Shown in pieces: positions 9,387-17,639 of a stretch of DNA of 64,000 nucleotides (the stretch's first letter is position 1; every line of letters starts with the position of its first letter). This DNA comes from CAZQGO01 sp964593065. Its GTDB lineage: Bacteria > Oederibacteriota > JAAXVQ01. The notes under the pieces are model-generated. The model was not told the DNA's origin. It saw only the letters and a program-made list of their open reading frames with translations, and searched no databases. The stretch covers positions 1 through 64,000 of the forward strand of contig CAZQGO010000018.1 in assembly GCA_964593065.1 (NCBI GenBank), in the 5' to 3' direction. Made by a program: the position numbers and the translations under genes.

Positions 9387-10594
9387 GGTTTCCGCCCGCG
9401 GAAAAAATCCGCGATGGCCGCCACCACGGCCCGTGCTTGCGCCGGGGAGACCTCGGGCGCCACCGGCAGACACAGCACTTCCTGCGCCGCCCGCTCGCTC
9501 ACGGGAAATCCGTCTTGCGCCGAGGGCAGGCCGGCCAGGGCCGGTTGGCGGTGCAGGGGCAGCGGATAATGCACGGCCGTGCGGATGCCGCGCTCGGCCA
9601 GGTGGGACTGCAACGCTTCGCGCGCGGGCACGCGCACGCTGTACTGGTGAAACACGGGTTCGGCGCCCCGCCGCGGCCTGGGCAGGCCGATTTCCAGCCG
9701 CTCCAGCCCCCGCGTGTACAGGGCGGCCAGGGACCGCCGGCGTTCGTTCCAGCGCGCCAGGTGGCGCAGCTTCACCCGCAGCGCCGCGGCCTGGATTTCA
9801 TCCAGGCGGGAGTTGCATCCGATCTCATCGTGAAAATATTTCCGGTCCGCGCCGTGCTGCCGCAGGCGGCGCACCCGGGCGGCCAAGCGCTCGTCATTGG
9901 TCACGACCATGCCGCCGTCGCCGAGACCGCCGAGATTCTTGGTCGGAAAAAAGGACAGGCATCCCGCCATTCCCCAGGCGCCGACGGACCGCCCCTGCCA
10001 GCGGGCGCCCAGGGCCTGCGCCGCATCCTCGATCAAGGCCAGGCGATGCCGGTGCGCCACCTGTTCCAAGGATGTAAGGTCGGCGGGATGTCCGTATAAA
10101 TGTACGGGAATCACCGCCTTGGTCCGGGGCGTGATCTTTTTTTCCACCTCGGCGGGGTCGAGGGTGAAGGTGTCCGGCTCGATGTCCGCCAGCACGGGCA
10201 CGGCGCCGGCGAGCACGACCGCCGAGGCCGTGGCGATAAAGGTGAAATCCGGGACAATGACTTCGTCGCCCGGGCCGAGGTCCAAGGCGCGCAGCGCCAG
10301 CACCAGGGCGTCGGTGCCGGAATTGACCCCCAGACCGTGGCGGGCCTGGCATAAGGCCGCGATCTCGGCCTCGAGGGCCGTTGTCTCCGGCCCGAGAATG
10401 AACTGCGCGCCGTCCAAGACCCGGCCGATGGCCGCCAGCAGCGGCCGCTTCAAGGCCCGGTGCTGGGCCGGCAGGTCGAGAAACTGGACGGTGGAGGCCG
10501 CGGCCTGATCCCCCCGCCGGCGGCGGGCGGAAGCGTTACGGGCCGCGGTCCTGTTTCCGCGCGATCCGCTTTTTCCCTTAGGCCAAGCGCGCAT
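9383..10594 (-). CDS. DegT/DnrJ/EryC1/StrS sugar aminotransferase
   Basis: 403 residues, fold-type I PLP enzyme. FLDLPAQ is the usual family start (about residue 38). GVNSGTDALVLAL, DFTFIATASAV and PVHLYGHPADL follow, and the PLP lysine is K219 in FFPTKNLGGLGDGG. The family transaminates keto-sugar nucleotides. The first 35 residues are basic and outside the family, so the true start may be internal; ATG 10594 overlaps the FkbM gene by 17 bp. It implies that the glycan built here contains an amino sugar, although no partner dehydratase or oxidase for its substrate is present in the window. Confidence 0.88.
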   Translation of the reverse strand: MRAWPKGKSGSRGNRTAARNASARRRRGDQAAASTVQFLDLPAQHRALKRPLLAAIGRVLDGAQFILGPETTALEAEIAALCQARHGLGVNSGTDALVLALRALDLGPGDEVIVPDFTFIATASAVVLAGAVPVLADIEPDTFTLDPAEVEKKITPRTKAVIPVHLYGHPADLTSLEQVAHRHRLALIEDAAQALGARWQGRSVGAWGMAGCLSFFPTKNLGGLGDGGMVVTNDERLAARVRRLRQHGADRKYFHDEIGCNSRLDEIQAAALRVKLRHLARWNERRRSLAALYTRGLERLEIGLPRPRRGAEPVFHQYSVRVPAREALQSHLAERGIRTAVHYPLPLHRQPALAGLPSAQDGFPVSERAAQEVLCLPVAPEVSPAQARAVVAAIADFFRGRKP

Positions 10595-11354
10595 AGATGT
10601 CCCCGAATACCCTGCGGTCCGGCAGGTTCTCCAGCACCGCGAGCATGTTCTCGGCCGTCACCCAGGCCGGTAAAACCAGGCGCATGGTTTCCCCCAGCGC
10701 GTAATTGAACTCCGCGCGTCCCAACTGCGACAAGCGGCGGATGCCGGCCCGCGCCGGCTCCAGATGTTCGGGCGTGAACTCAAAAGATACCACATTTACG
10801 GGCTGCGTCAAGCCCCGGAGCACCTGATCCTCGAAGCCTTCCACGTCGATTTTGCAGAAAACGGGCCGGCCGTATTCGGCGATGAGCGCGTCCAAGGTCG
10901 TCAGGGGCACGCGCTGGCGCCGGTTCCATTGATAACCGGCGAAGCGGCCGCTGCGTCGCACCGAATCCACCCAGTCCGGAGACAGGGAGGAAATCGAGTC
11001 CGCGCCGCTGATCAGCATTTCCGCCTCCCCGGGCGCGGCCCCCAGCGCCTGCCCCACGAGGCGGACGAGCGGCCGGCGGCGGAAACGGCGGCGAAGCCGG
11101 GCGAGGCAGGCGGGCTGCGGTTCCACGGCCACCACGGTCGCGCCCAGGTCGCAGAAAATTTCCGTGCGTTCCCCGAGGTTGGCGCCCACGTCGAAGACCA
11201 GGTCGCCGGGCCGGATGAACTGCGCATAGAAGGCGAGCAGGCCGCGCCGGGCGCGGCGGCCGGAGGGCAGGGCGCGCGCCAGCCAGCGGCCCAGGCGCCG
11301 GGCCGGGCCGTACAGCCCGCAAGCCTGCAGCCCGGCGAGCAATATTTTTCTCAT
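10578..11354 (-). CDS. FkbM-family methyltransferase
   Basis: 258 residues. VFDVGANLGERTEIF (SAM motif I), TVVAVEPQPA (motif II) and CKIDVEGFEDQVL are diagnostic of FkbM-type O-methyltransferases, common in polysaccharide clusters. The frame runs open to 11930, but that upstream part is a shadow of the next methyltransferase. ATG 11354 overlaps its stop as ATGA. The likely role is O-methylation of a sugar residue; the acceptor is unknown. Confidence 0.85.
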   Translation of the reverse strand: MRKILLAGLQACGLYGPARRLGRWLARALPSGRRARRGLLAFYAQFIRPGDLVFDVGANLGERTEIFCDLGATVVAVEPQPACLARLRRRFRRRPLVRLVGQALGAAPGEAEMLISGADSISSLSPDWVDSVRRSGRFAGYQWNRRQRVPLTTLDALIAEYGRPVFCKIDVEGFEDQVLRGLTQPVNVVSFEFTPEHLEPARAGIRRLSQLGRAEFNYALGETMRLVLPAWVTAENMLAVLENLPDRRVFGDIYARLA

Positions 11355-12049
11355 GCCCGGGCCTCGCTGTCCGCGCGCGCGCGCCGCCGGCGCTCCGGTT
11401 CCCGCGGATCGATTTTCGGCGCCACCGGCCGGCCCACGCCGCGCAACACGCCCACCTGGTAGGTCAGCCACGGGCGGAAAAGCCTCGCGCCCTCCAGCAG
11501 GTCGCTTCCCCGGTTCAACAGCCACAGGGCCCAGGGCCAATTCCAGGGCAGGCAGCGGGTCTCCACCATGAAGAATTCGGGTTCGGGCTGGATCGCCGCC
11601 AGCAGCCGGCGGAACCGGCGCCGGGAAAAAGTTTCGTGGCCGGCCAGCAGGGTCATGCGCAGGTAGGTCAGCGGGCTTTGGCGGTTGGTCTCGATGACCA
11701 TGACCGGCGCGCCCGGCTTGGCCACCCGCAACAGCTCCGCCAGGGTCTTTTCCGGCCAGGCCAGGTGATGCAGGACATCCATGATCCAAACGGCGTCGAA
11801 GGCCGCGTCGGGAAACCCCGTGGCCTCCGCCGATTTCCGCTCGAAACGGATTCCCAGCCGCCGCCGGCGCTCCCAGTCCGCGGCGTAATCGCCGACGTCG
11901 ATCCCGGTCACCCGGCACCCGAGTTCGCACAGCAGCTCGGCGCCCGCGCCGGGGCCGCAGCCGGCGTCCAGCACCCGCAGGCCGGGCGCCAGCCGGGAGT
12001 GCAGGCGGCGCAGGATCCGCTGCCGGTACATCCGTTCTTTCGGTTCCAT
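11351..12049 (-). CDS. Class I SAM-dependent methyltransferase (Methyltransf_11 type)
   Basis: 232 residues with LRVLDAGCGPGAGAE as SAM motif I, VTGIDVGDY as motif II and DAVWIMDVLHHLAWPEKTL as motif IV, ending in an Arg-rich tail. Small methyltransferases of this type occur in glycan and lipid operons and methylate sugars or polyprenyl lipids. It overlaps the FkbM gene by four bases, which suggests coupled translation. The substrate is not predictable. Confidence 0.8.
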   Translation of the reverse strand: MEPKERMYRQRILRRLHSRLAPGLRVLDAGCGPGAGAELLCELGCRVTGIDVGDYAADWERRRRLGIRFERKSAEATGFPDAAFDAVWIMDVLHHLAWPEKTLAELLRVAKPGAPVMVIETNRQSPLTYLRMTLLAGHETFSRRRFRRLLAAIQPEPEFFMVETRCLPWNWPWALWLLNRGSDLLEGARLFRPWLTYQVGVLRGVGRPVAPKIDPREPERRRRARADSEARA

Positions 12050-12096
12050 CGCGACCTTTCGCGCGCCCCGCGGCCGCGCCGCGCGGCGCCCAGGGG

Positions 12097-13656
12097 TTAG
12101 GGTTTCTTCCGCGAATGCAAGTATTCCTGCAGCCAGCCGTCGTAGCGGCCCAGATTCATGTCCACGATGTCCCGCCAGCGTCCGGGCGAAAACAGGCCGC
12201 CGCGGATGATGTTCAGCAATTTACCATAATAGCGGTGCAAGGCCGGGTTGACGATTTGGTTGCTGTGGCTGCGGATCGAGTCTTCGTAGCCCGCCGGCAG
12301 GTCGCGGTAGAAATGCCCCGGCCGCCAGGGCCCGGCCGGCAGACGGGCCAGCAGCGGGTCTCCCAGCGCCACCTCGTCGATGATGTGCAACCCCGGGCCG
12401 GCATAGTAGCCGTGGCGCCCGATGCCGTCCACCACCACGACCTTGCGCGGGTCATCCCTGTGCACGTCCCAGCCCGAACGCGGCATGGCGTTGCCCTGGA
12501 GCGCCAACCAAAATCCCGAGCCCTGGTAATACAGGCCGCGCTCATCGTTGATGGTCGGCGCCTCGGCCATCTGGTTGTCGTAGGTGGGCCGGGTCAGCCA
12601 CGGGCAGAAGGGCGAAACGGCGGCCGTGAAAAACAGCAGCATGCCGGCGAACACCGCCGCGCGGTTGGAAAGAACGATGTTTTGCGTCAGCACCAGCACC
12701 GCGAGGAAAAACGGCACGGCCAGAAACCGCCCGAGCATGAAATCGCCCCCGATTTTGAGGACATATAGAAGGTACAAGCCAACACCCAGGGCCAGGGGCA
12801 CCGTCCTGCGGTCGCGTCCCAAAAACGCAGCGCCGATTGCCAGGGCGATGACGAGCAGCGTAACCGGGTCCGCGCTCACGGACAGCGCCAGATGGTTCAA
12901 GGCGAACCGGACCAGCAACAGGGTGTGCACGCCGGTATTGAGCTTGGCATAGGCGGTATTGGGAAACAGGAACCCGTAATAAAACAGGGAAAAAATTTCC
13001 CACGCCGCCAGGGGGGAGAAGCCCGCGCCCACGGCCCCGAGCAGGCGCCACCACTTTTCCCGGCGCGAGGTTTGCCAGCAGGCGTAGCCCCAGGCCGGCA
13101 GGAACAGCAGCAGCAAGTCCAGGCGGTTGAGACCGCCCAAGGCCGTGAGCAGGCTTAAGGTCCTGAGCCGCCCGGCGCTCCACTCCCGGGTATGAAAATA
13201 ATAGTAGGCAAACCAGGCTAAGAGCAGGTAGGAGAGGGGATTTTCAAGCCCCGAGGAAGTATAGTCCATGAAAGCCTTGGAGAGCGTCAACACGCCCGCC
13301 CCGACCAGCACGCCCAGATTGGGGCGCGCCAGGCCGAAGGCGTAAATCGCGAAGGCGGCCAGGGACACGGCGATGGACAACAGCAGGGTGGTGTAATAGA
13401 TCTCGTGCGTGAAAAAATATACCGCGGAAACCAGCAGCATCCACAGCGGATTGGTATAAACCTGAACGCGCTCCGCGACGTTCCACGTCAAGCCGTAGCC
13501 GTGGATGAAATTATCCACGGTCCTGAAAGTGATATAGGCATCATCGCACAGCCAGGCGACCCGTACCGCTAAGACGGCAAACCACGCCAGCGCCAACAGG
13601 GGCAACGCCAGACGACGAAACCGGGGATCGGACAGCCAGGCCTTCAGATCATCCAT
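12097..13656 (-). CDS. AftB-like GT-C membrane glycosyltransferase
   Basis: 519 residues from ATG 13656, inside a longer open frame whose first 60 codons lie in the preceding gene. About ten helices are followed by a periplasmic C-terminal domain. The first loop reads WLCDDAYITFRTVDNFIHGYG and then NVAERVQVYTNPLW, which matches the DDAYI..R ... N.GERVEGYTN.LW signature of the mycobacterial arabinofuranosyltransferase AftB (GT89) and its relatives; D38-D39 are the catalytic candidates. AftB uses decaprenyl-phosphoryl-arabinose, and the window also has a candidate enzyme for the first step of such a donor at 46757. It overlaps the upstream membrane gene by 8 bp. Confidence 0.75.
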   Translation of the reverse strand: MDDLKAWLSDPRFRRLALPLLALAWFAVLAVRVAWLCDDAYITFRTVDNFIHGYGLTWNVAERVQVYTNPLWMLLVSAVYFFTHEIYYTTLLLSIAVSLAAFAIYAFGLARPNLGVLVGAGVLTLSKAFMDYTSSGLENPLSYLLLAWFAYYYFHTREWSAGRLRTLSLLTALGGLNRLDLLLLFLPAWGYACWQTSRREKWWRLLGAVGAGFSPLAAWEIFSLFYYGFLFPNTAYAKLNTGVHTLLLVRFALNHLALSVSADPVTLLVIALAIGAAFLGRDRRTVPLALGVGLYLLYVLKIGGDFMLGRFLAVPFFLAVLVLTQNIVLSNRAAVFAGMLLFFTAAVSPFCPWLTRPTYDNQMAEAPTINDERGLYYQGSGFWLALQGNAMPRSGWDVHRDDPRKVVVVDGIGRHGYYAGPGLHIIDEVALGDPLLARLPAGPWRPGHFYRDLPAGYEDSIRSHSNQIVNPALHRYYGKLLNIIRGGLFSPGRWRDIVDMNLGRYDGWLQEYLHSRKKP

Positions 13657-14485
13657 GCCGGTGGCCTTCCCGGATAATAGATTCGGCCCCGCGGCGCCCC
13701 AACGCGCCCGCGTTCCAGAGCAAAAAAAGCGCGGCCAGAGCCAGGCCCAGCCACACGAAGCGGAATAACTTTCCCCCGTAGTAGCCGGCGCTTTCCAAGG
13801 CCACGTAGGACTGGACATTGCCGATGCTGGCCACAAATCCCAGCAGCGCCAGGCCCAGGAACCCGACGCCTGGCCAACGGGGTCCGGGCGCCGGCGAATC
13901 CAGCAGCCAATAGCCCGCGCCCAAGGCCAGGAGGGTGCTCAAGAGCCCGGGCAGAAAATTCCGGACGATGAAGAAGAAGATTTGTCCCCAGGCCAAAAGC
14001 ACCAGGACCAGCAGCACGCCCAGTACCCGGCCGGGACGCAGCCAGCCCCGCGATTCGAGGCGCAGGCGGAGTTTCCCGCGGTCCACGCCCACGCGCGCGG
14101 CCAGGACCAGGGCGGACAGGATCCAGAAGCTTCCGGATAAATAATTTTGTCCCTCGAGGATATTTTGCAGGCCCCAAAACAGGAGCGCCAAGGCCGACGC
14201 CCACACTCCCAGGCGGAATACGCGTTCCAGCCATAATCCGGGCGCGAGACGCGCCGGCGGCGAGGCCGTGGCCGGCAGGGGTTCCACTCGCACCCGTGTT
14301 CGTTTCCGGACCGGGGGTGGATATTGGGCCAGCGCCCAAAAAAGGCCCAGCCCCAGCCCGAACAGGGTCAGAAACGCGCCCAAAGCCGTCTGCTGCCAAG
14401 CCAGCAGGCAAACCTGCCCGGCTCCCAAGAGTCCCAGGCTGACGACGGGCATCCAGAATTTTTTCTTGGCTGCGGGGTTCCACAT
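13649..14485 (-). CDS. Hypothetical polytopic membrane protein
   Basis: 278 residues with about seven hydrophobic segments and a charged linker (RKRTRVRVEPLP) after the second helix. I recognise no family. It starts at ATG 14485 behind GGAG and overlaps the AftB-like gene by 8 bp. Its place between a methyltransferase and a GT-C enzyme suggests a part in glycan assembly, perhaps as a scaffold. A second open frame on the same strand over the same stretch is Gly/Ala/Arg-rich and looks like a shadow, whereas this frame shows clear transmembrane periodicity. Confidence 0.65.
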   Translation of the reverse strand: MWNPAAKKKFWMPVVSLGLLGAGQVCLLAWQQTALGAFLTLFGLGLGLFWALAQYPPPVRKRTRVRVEPLPATASPPARLAPGLWLERVFRLGVWASALALLFWGLQNILEGQNYLSGSFWILSALVLAARVGVDRGKLRLRLESRGWLRPGRVLGVLLVLVLLAWGQIFFFIVRNFLPGLLSTLLALGAGYWLLDSPAPGPRWPGVGFLGLALLGFVASIGNVQSYVALESAGYYGGKLFRFVWLGLALAALFLLWNAGALGRRGAESIIREGHRHG

Positions 14486-14518
14486 CTCGGCGGGGGTTCT
14501 CCTTTTTTCCGGGCCGGC

Positions 14519-15439
14519 TTATTCTTCCAGCCTGCGGGCTAAAACCAGCACATCGTGACGTGTCAGGCGCGCCATCCCGGGCCAGCGATGAAAGCGCGGA
14601 ATCTTTTTCCAGTATTGACTGCCGAGAAAGACCAGGGCGCTGGCAAAGTCATGCCGGTCCCAGGCCGAGGCCTGAAAACCGTGGCCCGCCAGGAGCCGGG
14701 CCAATTTCTTTTTCGTCAGCGGTTTTTCATAGCCGAACGGCCAGCCGCCGCGGTACAGCGTATACAGCGCCCGGAAGGTCCAGTAGGCCGCCGTGGCCTC
14801 CGGCGCCTGGATGAGAACCTGGTCGGCCACGCGGCAGTGCTCCCCCACGATCTGCTCCTGTTCCCCCCGGGCGAAGTGCTCAATCAGCCCCCCCGACAAG
14901 GCCAGCGTAAAGGCGCGGTCCCGCAAGGGCAGGCGCCGGATATCCCCGACCACCAAATGCGCGTCGTACCCGAAGGCGGCCAGCAGGCGGCCCGCGGCTG
15001 CCAGCGCCGTGGGCGAAATGTCCAGCAAGACCAGCTCGCGCACTCCGGCCAAAAAAGCCAGGGCCAGGGCATAGGAGCCCGAACCGCTGCCGAGATCCAC
15101 CACCCGCTCCAGGGACACGTGCCGGGCCAGAACCAGCCGCACATGGCTGAAATAATCTTCCAGCAGGTCCCGGCGAGATTCCAGCCGCCGCCGGGTTTGC
15201 CCGATGAGCCGGCCGTAATCCGTCTGCTGATGCAGTTTCTCCCACGCCCCCGCGGGAACGGCCGGTTGTCCCGGCAGCAGGAAAGGCAGGCCGTTTTCGA
15301 TCCGGTAAACCTGTCCGCAGGCCGCGCAAGTCAGGCGGCCGGACGCCACGCCCGCCGGCGTTTCCTCCCGGATGTCGAGCTTCAGGTCCCGTCCCCGGCA
15401 GGCCGGACAGGCCAGCAAACCGATCAGCTCCGGTTTCAT
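14519..15439 (-). CDS. Methyltransferase with N-terminal Trm112-like zinc ribbon
   Basis: 306 residues. The N-terminus has a CX2C pair (C11, C14) and a second pair (C38, C41) in the arrangement of Trm112-like or YbaR-like zinc ribbons (LLACPAC ... LTCAACGQVYRIENGLPFLL). The methyltransferase domain has VDLGSGSGSYALAL as motif I and LALSGGLIEHFARGE later. This architecture is frequent in polysaccharide and lipid-modification clusters. ATG 15439 overlaps the GT4 stop (ATGA). Confidence 0.83.
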   Translation of the reverse strand: MKPELIGLLACPACRGRDLKLDIREETPAGVASGRLTCAACGQVYRIENGLPFLLPGQPAVPAGAWEKLHQQTDYGRLIGQTRRRLESRRDLLEDYFSHVRLVLARHVSLERVVDLGSGSGSYALALAFLAGVRELVLLDISPTALAAAGRLLAAFGYDAHLVVGDIRRLPLRDRAFTLALSGGLIEHFARGEQEQIVGEHCRVADQVLIQAPEATAAYWTFRALYTLYRGGWPFGYEKPLTKKKLARLLAGHGFQASAWDRHDFASALVFLGSQYWKKIPRFHRWPGMARLTRHDVLVLARRLEE

Positions 15440-16635
15440 GCCGCGCGGTCCCCGGGCGCGGCCGGAGTGAAAAACCGGCGCACGCTTTCCATGGCCCCGG
15501 AAAATATTTCGGCCCAATCCAGGGTTTGGGCGTACGCGAGCGCCTCTTGCCGGCATCGGCGCCAGAAGGCGTCGTCGGACATCAGTCTGCGGCAGGCCCG
15601 GGCCAGCTCCCCGGCGGAATACTCAATGGCCATTCCCATGGGTTTCTCGGCGATGAGGCGCGCGATCCAGGGAACCCGGGTGATGACCACCGGCACCCCG
15701 CACGCCAGGTATTCCTTGGGCTTGGACGGGTCGCAATAATATGAATAGCTGCCCTCTTCCGGCACATAGGGAGCCAGCGCGACCCGGCTGCGCGCGATTT
15801 CGGCGAACAGCCGCCGCCGCTGGTCCGGCTGTTCCGTGAAGCCGCCCAAAAATTGAACACGGTCCGCCACCCCCCTCTCCCGGGCGCGGGCGCGCAATTC
15901 CCCCTCAAAGGGGCCCGTCCCGACGATGGTCAGGCGTCCCCCGGGGATGTCCGGCAGCGCGTCGATGGCCAGCTGCACGCCCTTGTTGGCGAACAAGGTG
16001 CTGACCACCACCAGGCGCTGCGGATCGATTTCCTGCTCGGGCAGCGGCCGGACGGCCGCGAGGTCGATGCCGACCGGCACGATCAGATTTTTTTCGGCGC
16101 GCGACCCGAAGCGGCGGACGTGGACTTCGCGCATGGGTTCCGACAGGTTCCACACGAGGTCCGCCCGCCGGGCGACCCAGCGGGCCAAGCACTGATAGAC
16201 CCGGTTTTGCAACCACCCGGGAAAGCGTCGGGGCGTATAGTCGATCACATAATACACCACGCAGCCGCACCGCCCGAGGGCCCGCAACCCCAGGCCCGCC
16301 AAGGCGTTCAAGTTGTTGACGCCGATGAATACCGTTCGCCGGTCACACAGCCGCCGGCCCCAGCGCCAGACGAAACGCAGGTCCCGCAGCCAGCCGCGCC
16401 AGCCTTCGGGCCGCGGGGCTTGGCCGGCGTGCTCCGCCGCGCGCTCGCCGTGCCGGTACACGGTCGCCACGGCCCGCGGGATCTCGGCCCCGGGGAAGGG
16501 GCTGGCCGCGAAGACCACCCGGGCGGCCCGCGGAATCAGATAATCCCGCAGGGCCTGGGCCGGGCCGTACGTCAGCACGTGGCTGGCGATGAAAAAATCC
16601 CCTTCCGGCTGCGGACTTCCCTGCCGGCCGTTCAT
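15436..16635 (-). CDS. Family 4-like glycosyltransferase (GT-B)
   Basis: 399 residues. The C-terminal half has VVSTLFANKGVQLAIDAL, RLTIVGTGPFE, VQFLGGF and CDPSKPKEYLACGVPVVIT; the last includes the nucleotide-sugar-binding glutamate of GT4 enzymes. The protein is cytosolic with no transmembrane helix. It probably adds a sugar to the growing lipid-linked glycan. ATG 16635 overlaps the upstream GT2 stop by four bases. Confidence 0.85.
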   Translation of the reverse strand: MNGRQGSPQPEGDFFIASHVLTYGPAQALRDYLIPRAARVVFAASPFPGAEIPRAVATVYRHGERAAEHAGQAPRPEGWRGWLRDLRFVWRWGRRLCDRRTVFIGVNNLNALAGLGLRALGRCGCVVYYVIDYTPRRFPGWLQNRVYQCLARWVARRADLVWNLSEPMREVHVRRFGSRAEKNLIVPVGIDLAAVRPLPEQEIDPQRLVVVSTLFANKGVQLAIDALPDIPGGRLTIVGTGPFEGELRARARERGVADRVQFLGGFTEQPDQRRRLFAEIARSRVALAPYVPEEGSYSYYCDPSKPKEYLACGVPVVITRVPWIARLIAEKPMGMAIEYSAGELARACRRLMSDDAFWRRCRQEALAYAQTLDWAEIFSGAMESVRRFFTPAAPGDRAA

Positions 16636-17639
16636 GCCTGCCAGCCCTGCCGCCGGTACTCGCGCGGCCGGAATCCCAGCCAGCGCCTCACGGCCGTGGT
16701 CCCGTAAATCCACAGAGTCAGCCAGCAGGCCACGGGATGCAGCCACCAGGCGGCATCCGGCAGTTTCCAGAAGCCCTTGGCCGCCAAGGCGGCCACCGGC
16801 ACCACCAGAACCGTGGCCAGGCAGAATTTCACCACTCCCGGGACGAAGCGGTGCCAGGGGTAGGCCCGTCCGCCCTCGCGGCGGAAGAAAAAGAAGTCCT
16901 CGACCCGCCGCCTCTGCTTGCGCGCAAAATCCCGGGTGCGCGTCGCGTATAAATGGATGATGCCGGTTTTGACCTTGGCCACGTGCGGGTAGCCGCGCCG
17001 CGCCAGTTCTCCCGGCAAATCCACGTCAAAGAGATACTCGCGTTGATCCGCCAACAGCCGGCGCCGGACCAGGAAGCCGTTCGCGCCGATCGTCGGCAGA
17101 TAGTCCGGGTTCAGCGTCAGTTTCAGGTACGGCCCCACGTCCTGATAGGGCACGGGCAGGCGCGTCCAGTCGCCGCGGGCGCGGTTCAACCGGTCGTAGT
17201 TGCCGAGATAGATGCACAGCGGGTCGTTGGCGCCTACCAGCGCGCAGTACCGGGTCCAGGCCGGGTCCTGCCGGCGCCAGGTGAATTCCCACGGCTCGCT
17301 GGCCGCAATCTCGGGGTCCGAAAACGGCGCCACCATCTCCTTGAGCCAGCCGGGATGCGGCAGCAGGTTGTCTGAATCCACCAGCGCCACCACCTCCCCC
17401 GTGCAGGCGGCTAAGGCCACCGCCTTGCCCGCCTCGCCGGTCCGCCGCGGATTGGGCAGGACCCGGACTCCGAAAGCGGCCGCGATCTCCAGCGTGCCGT
17501 CGCGGGAGCCCCCGTCGGCTAAAATCACCTCCACCTGCTCGGGGGGGTAGTCCTGGGCGCGGATCGACTCCAGGCAGGCCCGCAGCGTCCGCGCGGAATT
17601 CAATACCGGGATGGCGAAACTGACCTTGGGCCAGGTCAT
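16632..17639 (-). CDS. Family 2 glycosyltransferase with C-terminal membrane segments
   Basis: 335 residues. VSFAIPVLNSARTLRACL begins the GT-A domain, with EVILADGGSRDGTLE and the metal-binding VALVDSDNLLPHPGWL. The acceptor region holds GANGFLVRRRLL. Two or three hydrophobic helices (about residues 265-310) anchor it. The frame is open upstream to 18119, but ATG 17639 overlaps the radical SAM stop (ATGA) and begins just before the GT2 fold. Confidence 0.85.
   Translation of the reverse strand: MTWPKVSFAIPVLNSARTLRACLESIRAQDYPPEQVEVILADGGSRDGTLEIAAAFGVRVLPNPRRTGEAGKAVALAACTGEVVALVDSDNLLPHPGWLKEMVAPFSDPEIAASEPWEFTWRRQDPAWTRYCALVGANDPLCIYLGNYDRLNRARGDWTRLPVPYQDVGPYLKLTLNPDYLPTIGANGFLVRRRLLADQREYLFDVDLPGELARRGYPHVAKVKTGIIHLYATRTRDFARKQRRRVEDFFFFRREGGRAYPWHRFVPGVVKFCLATVLVVPVAALAAKGFWKLPDAAWWLHPVACWLTLWIYGTTAVRRWLGFRPREYRRQGWQA

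Noticed and set aside
6909..9569. Very long plus-strand open frame (886 codons) and similar ones at 4234-5706, 20934-21941 and 30696-32528
   Set aside because: They mirror strongly supported minus-strand genes, are rich in Gln, Gly, Arg and His with no helices or motifs, and arise from high GC content.
10578..11930. A 450-codon fused frame for the FkbM gene
   Set aside because: The upstream 190 codons overlie the other methyltransferase in a different frame and lack structure; ATG 11354 with ATGA overlap fits better.
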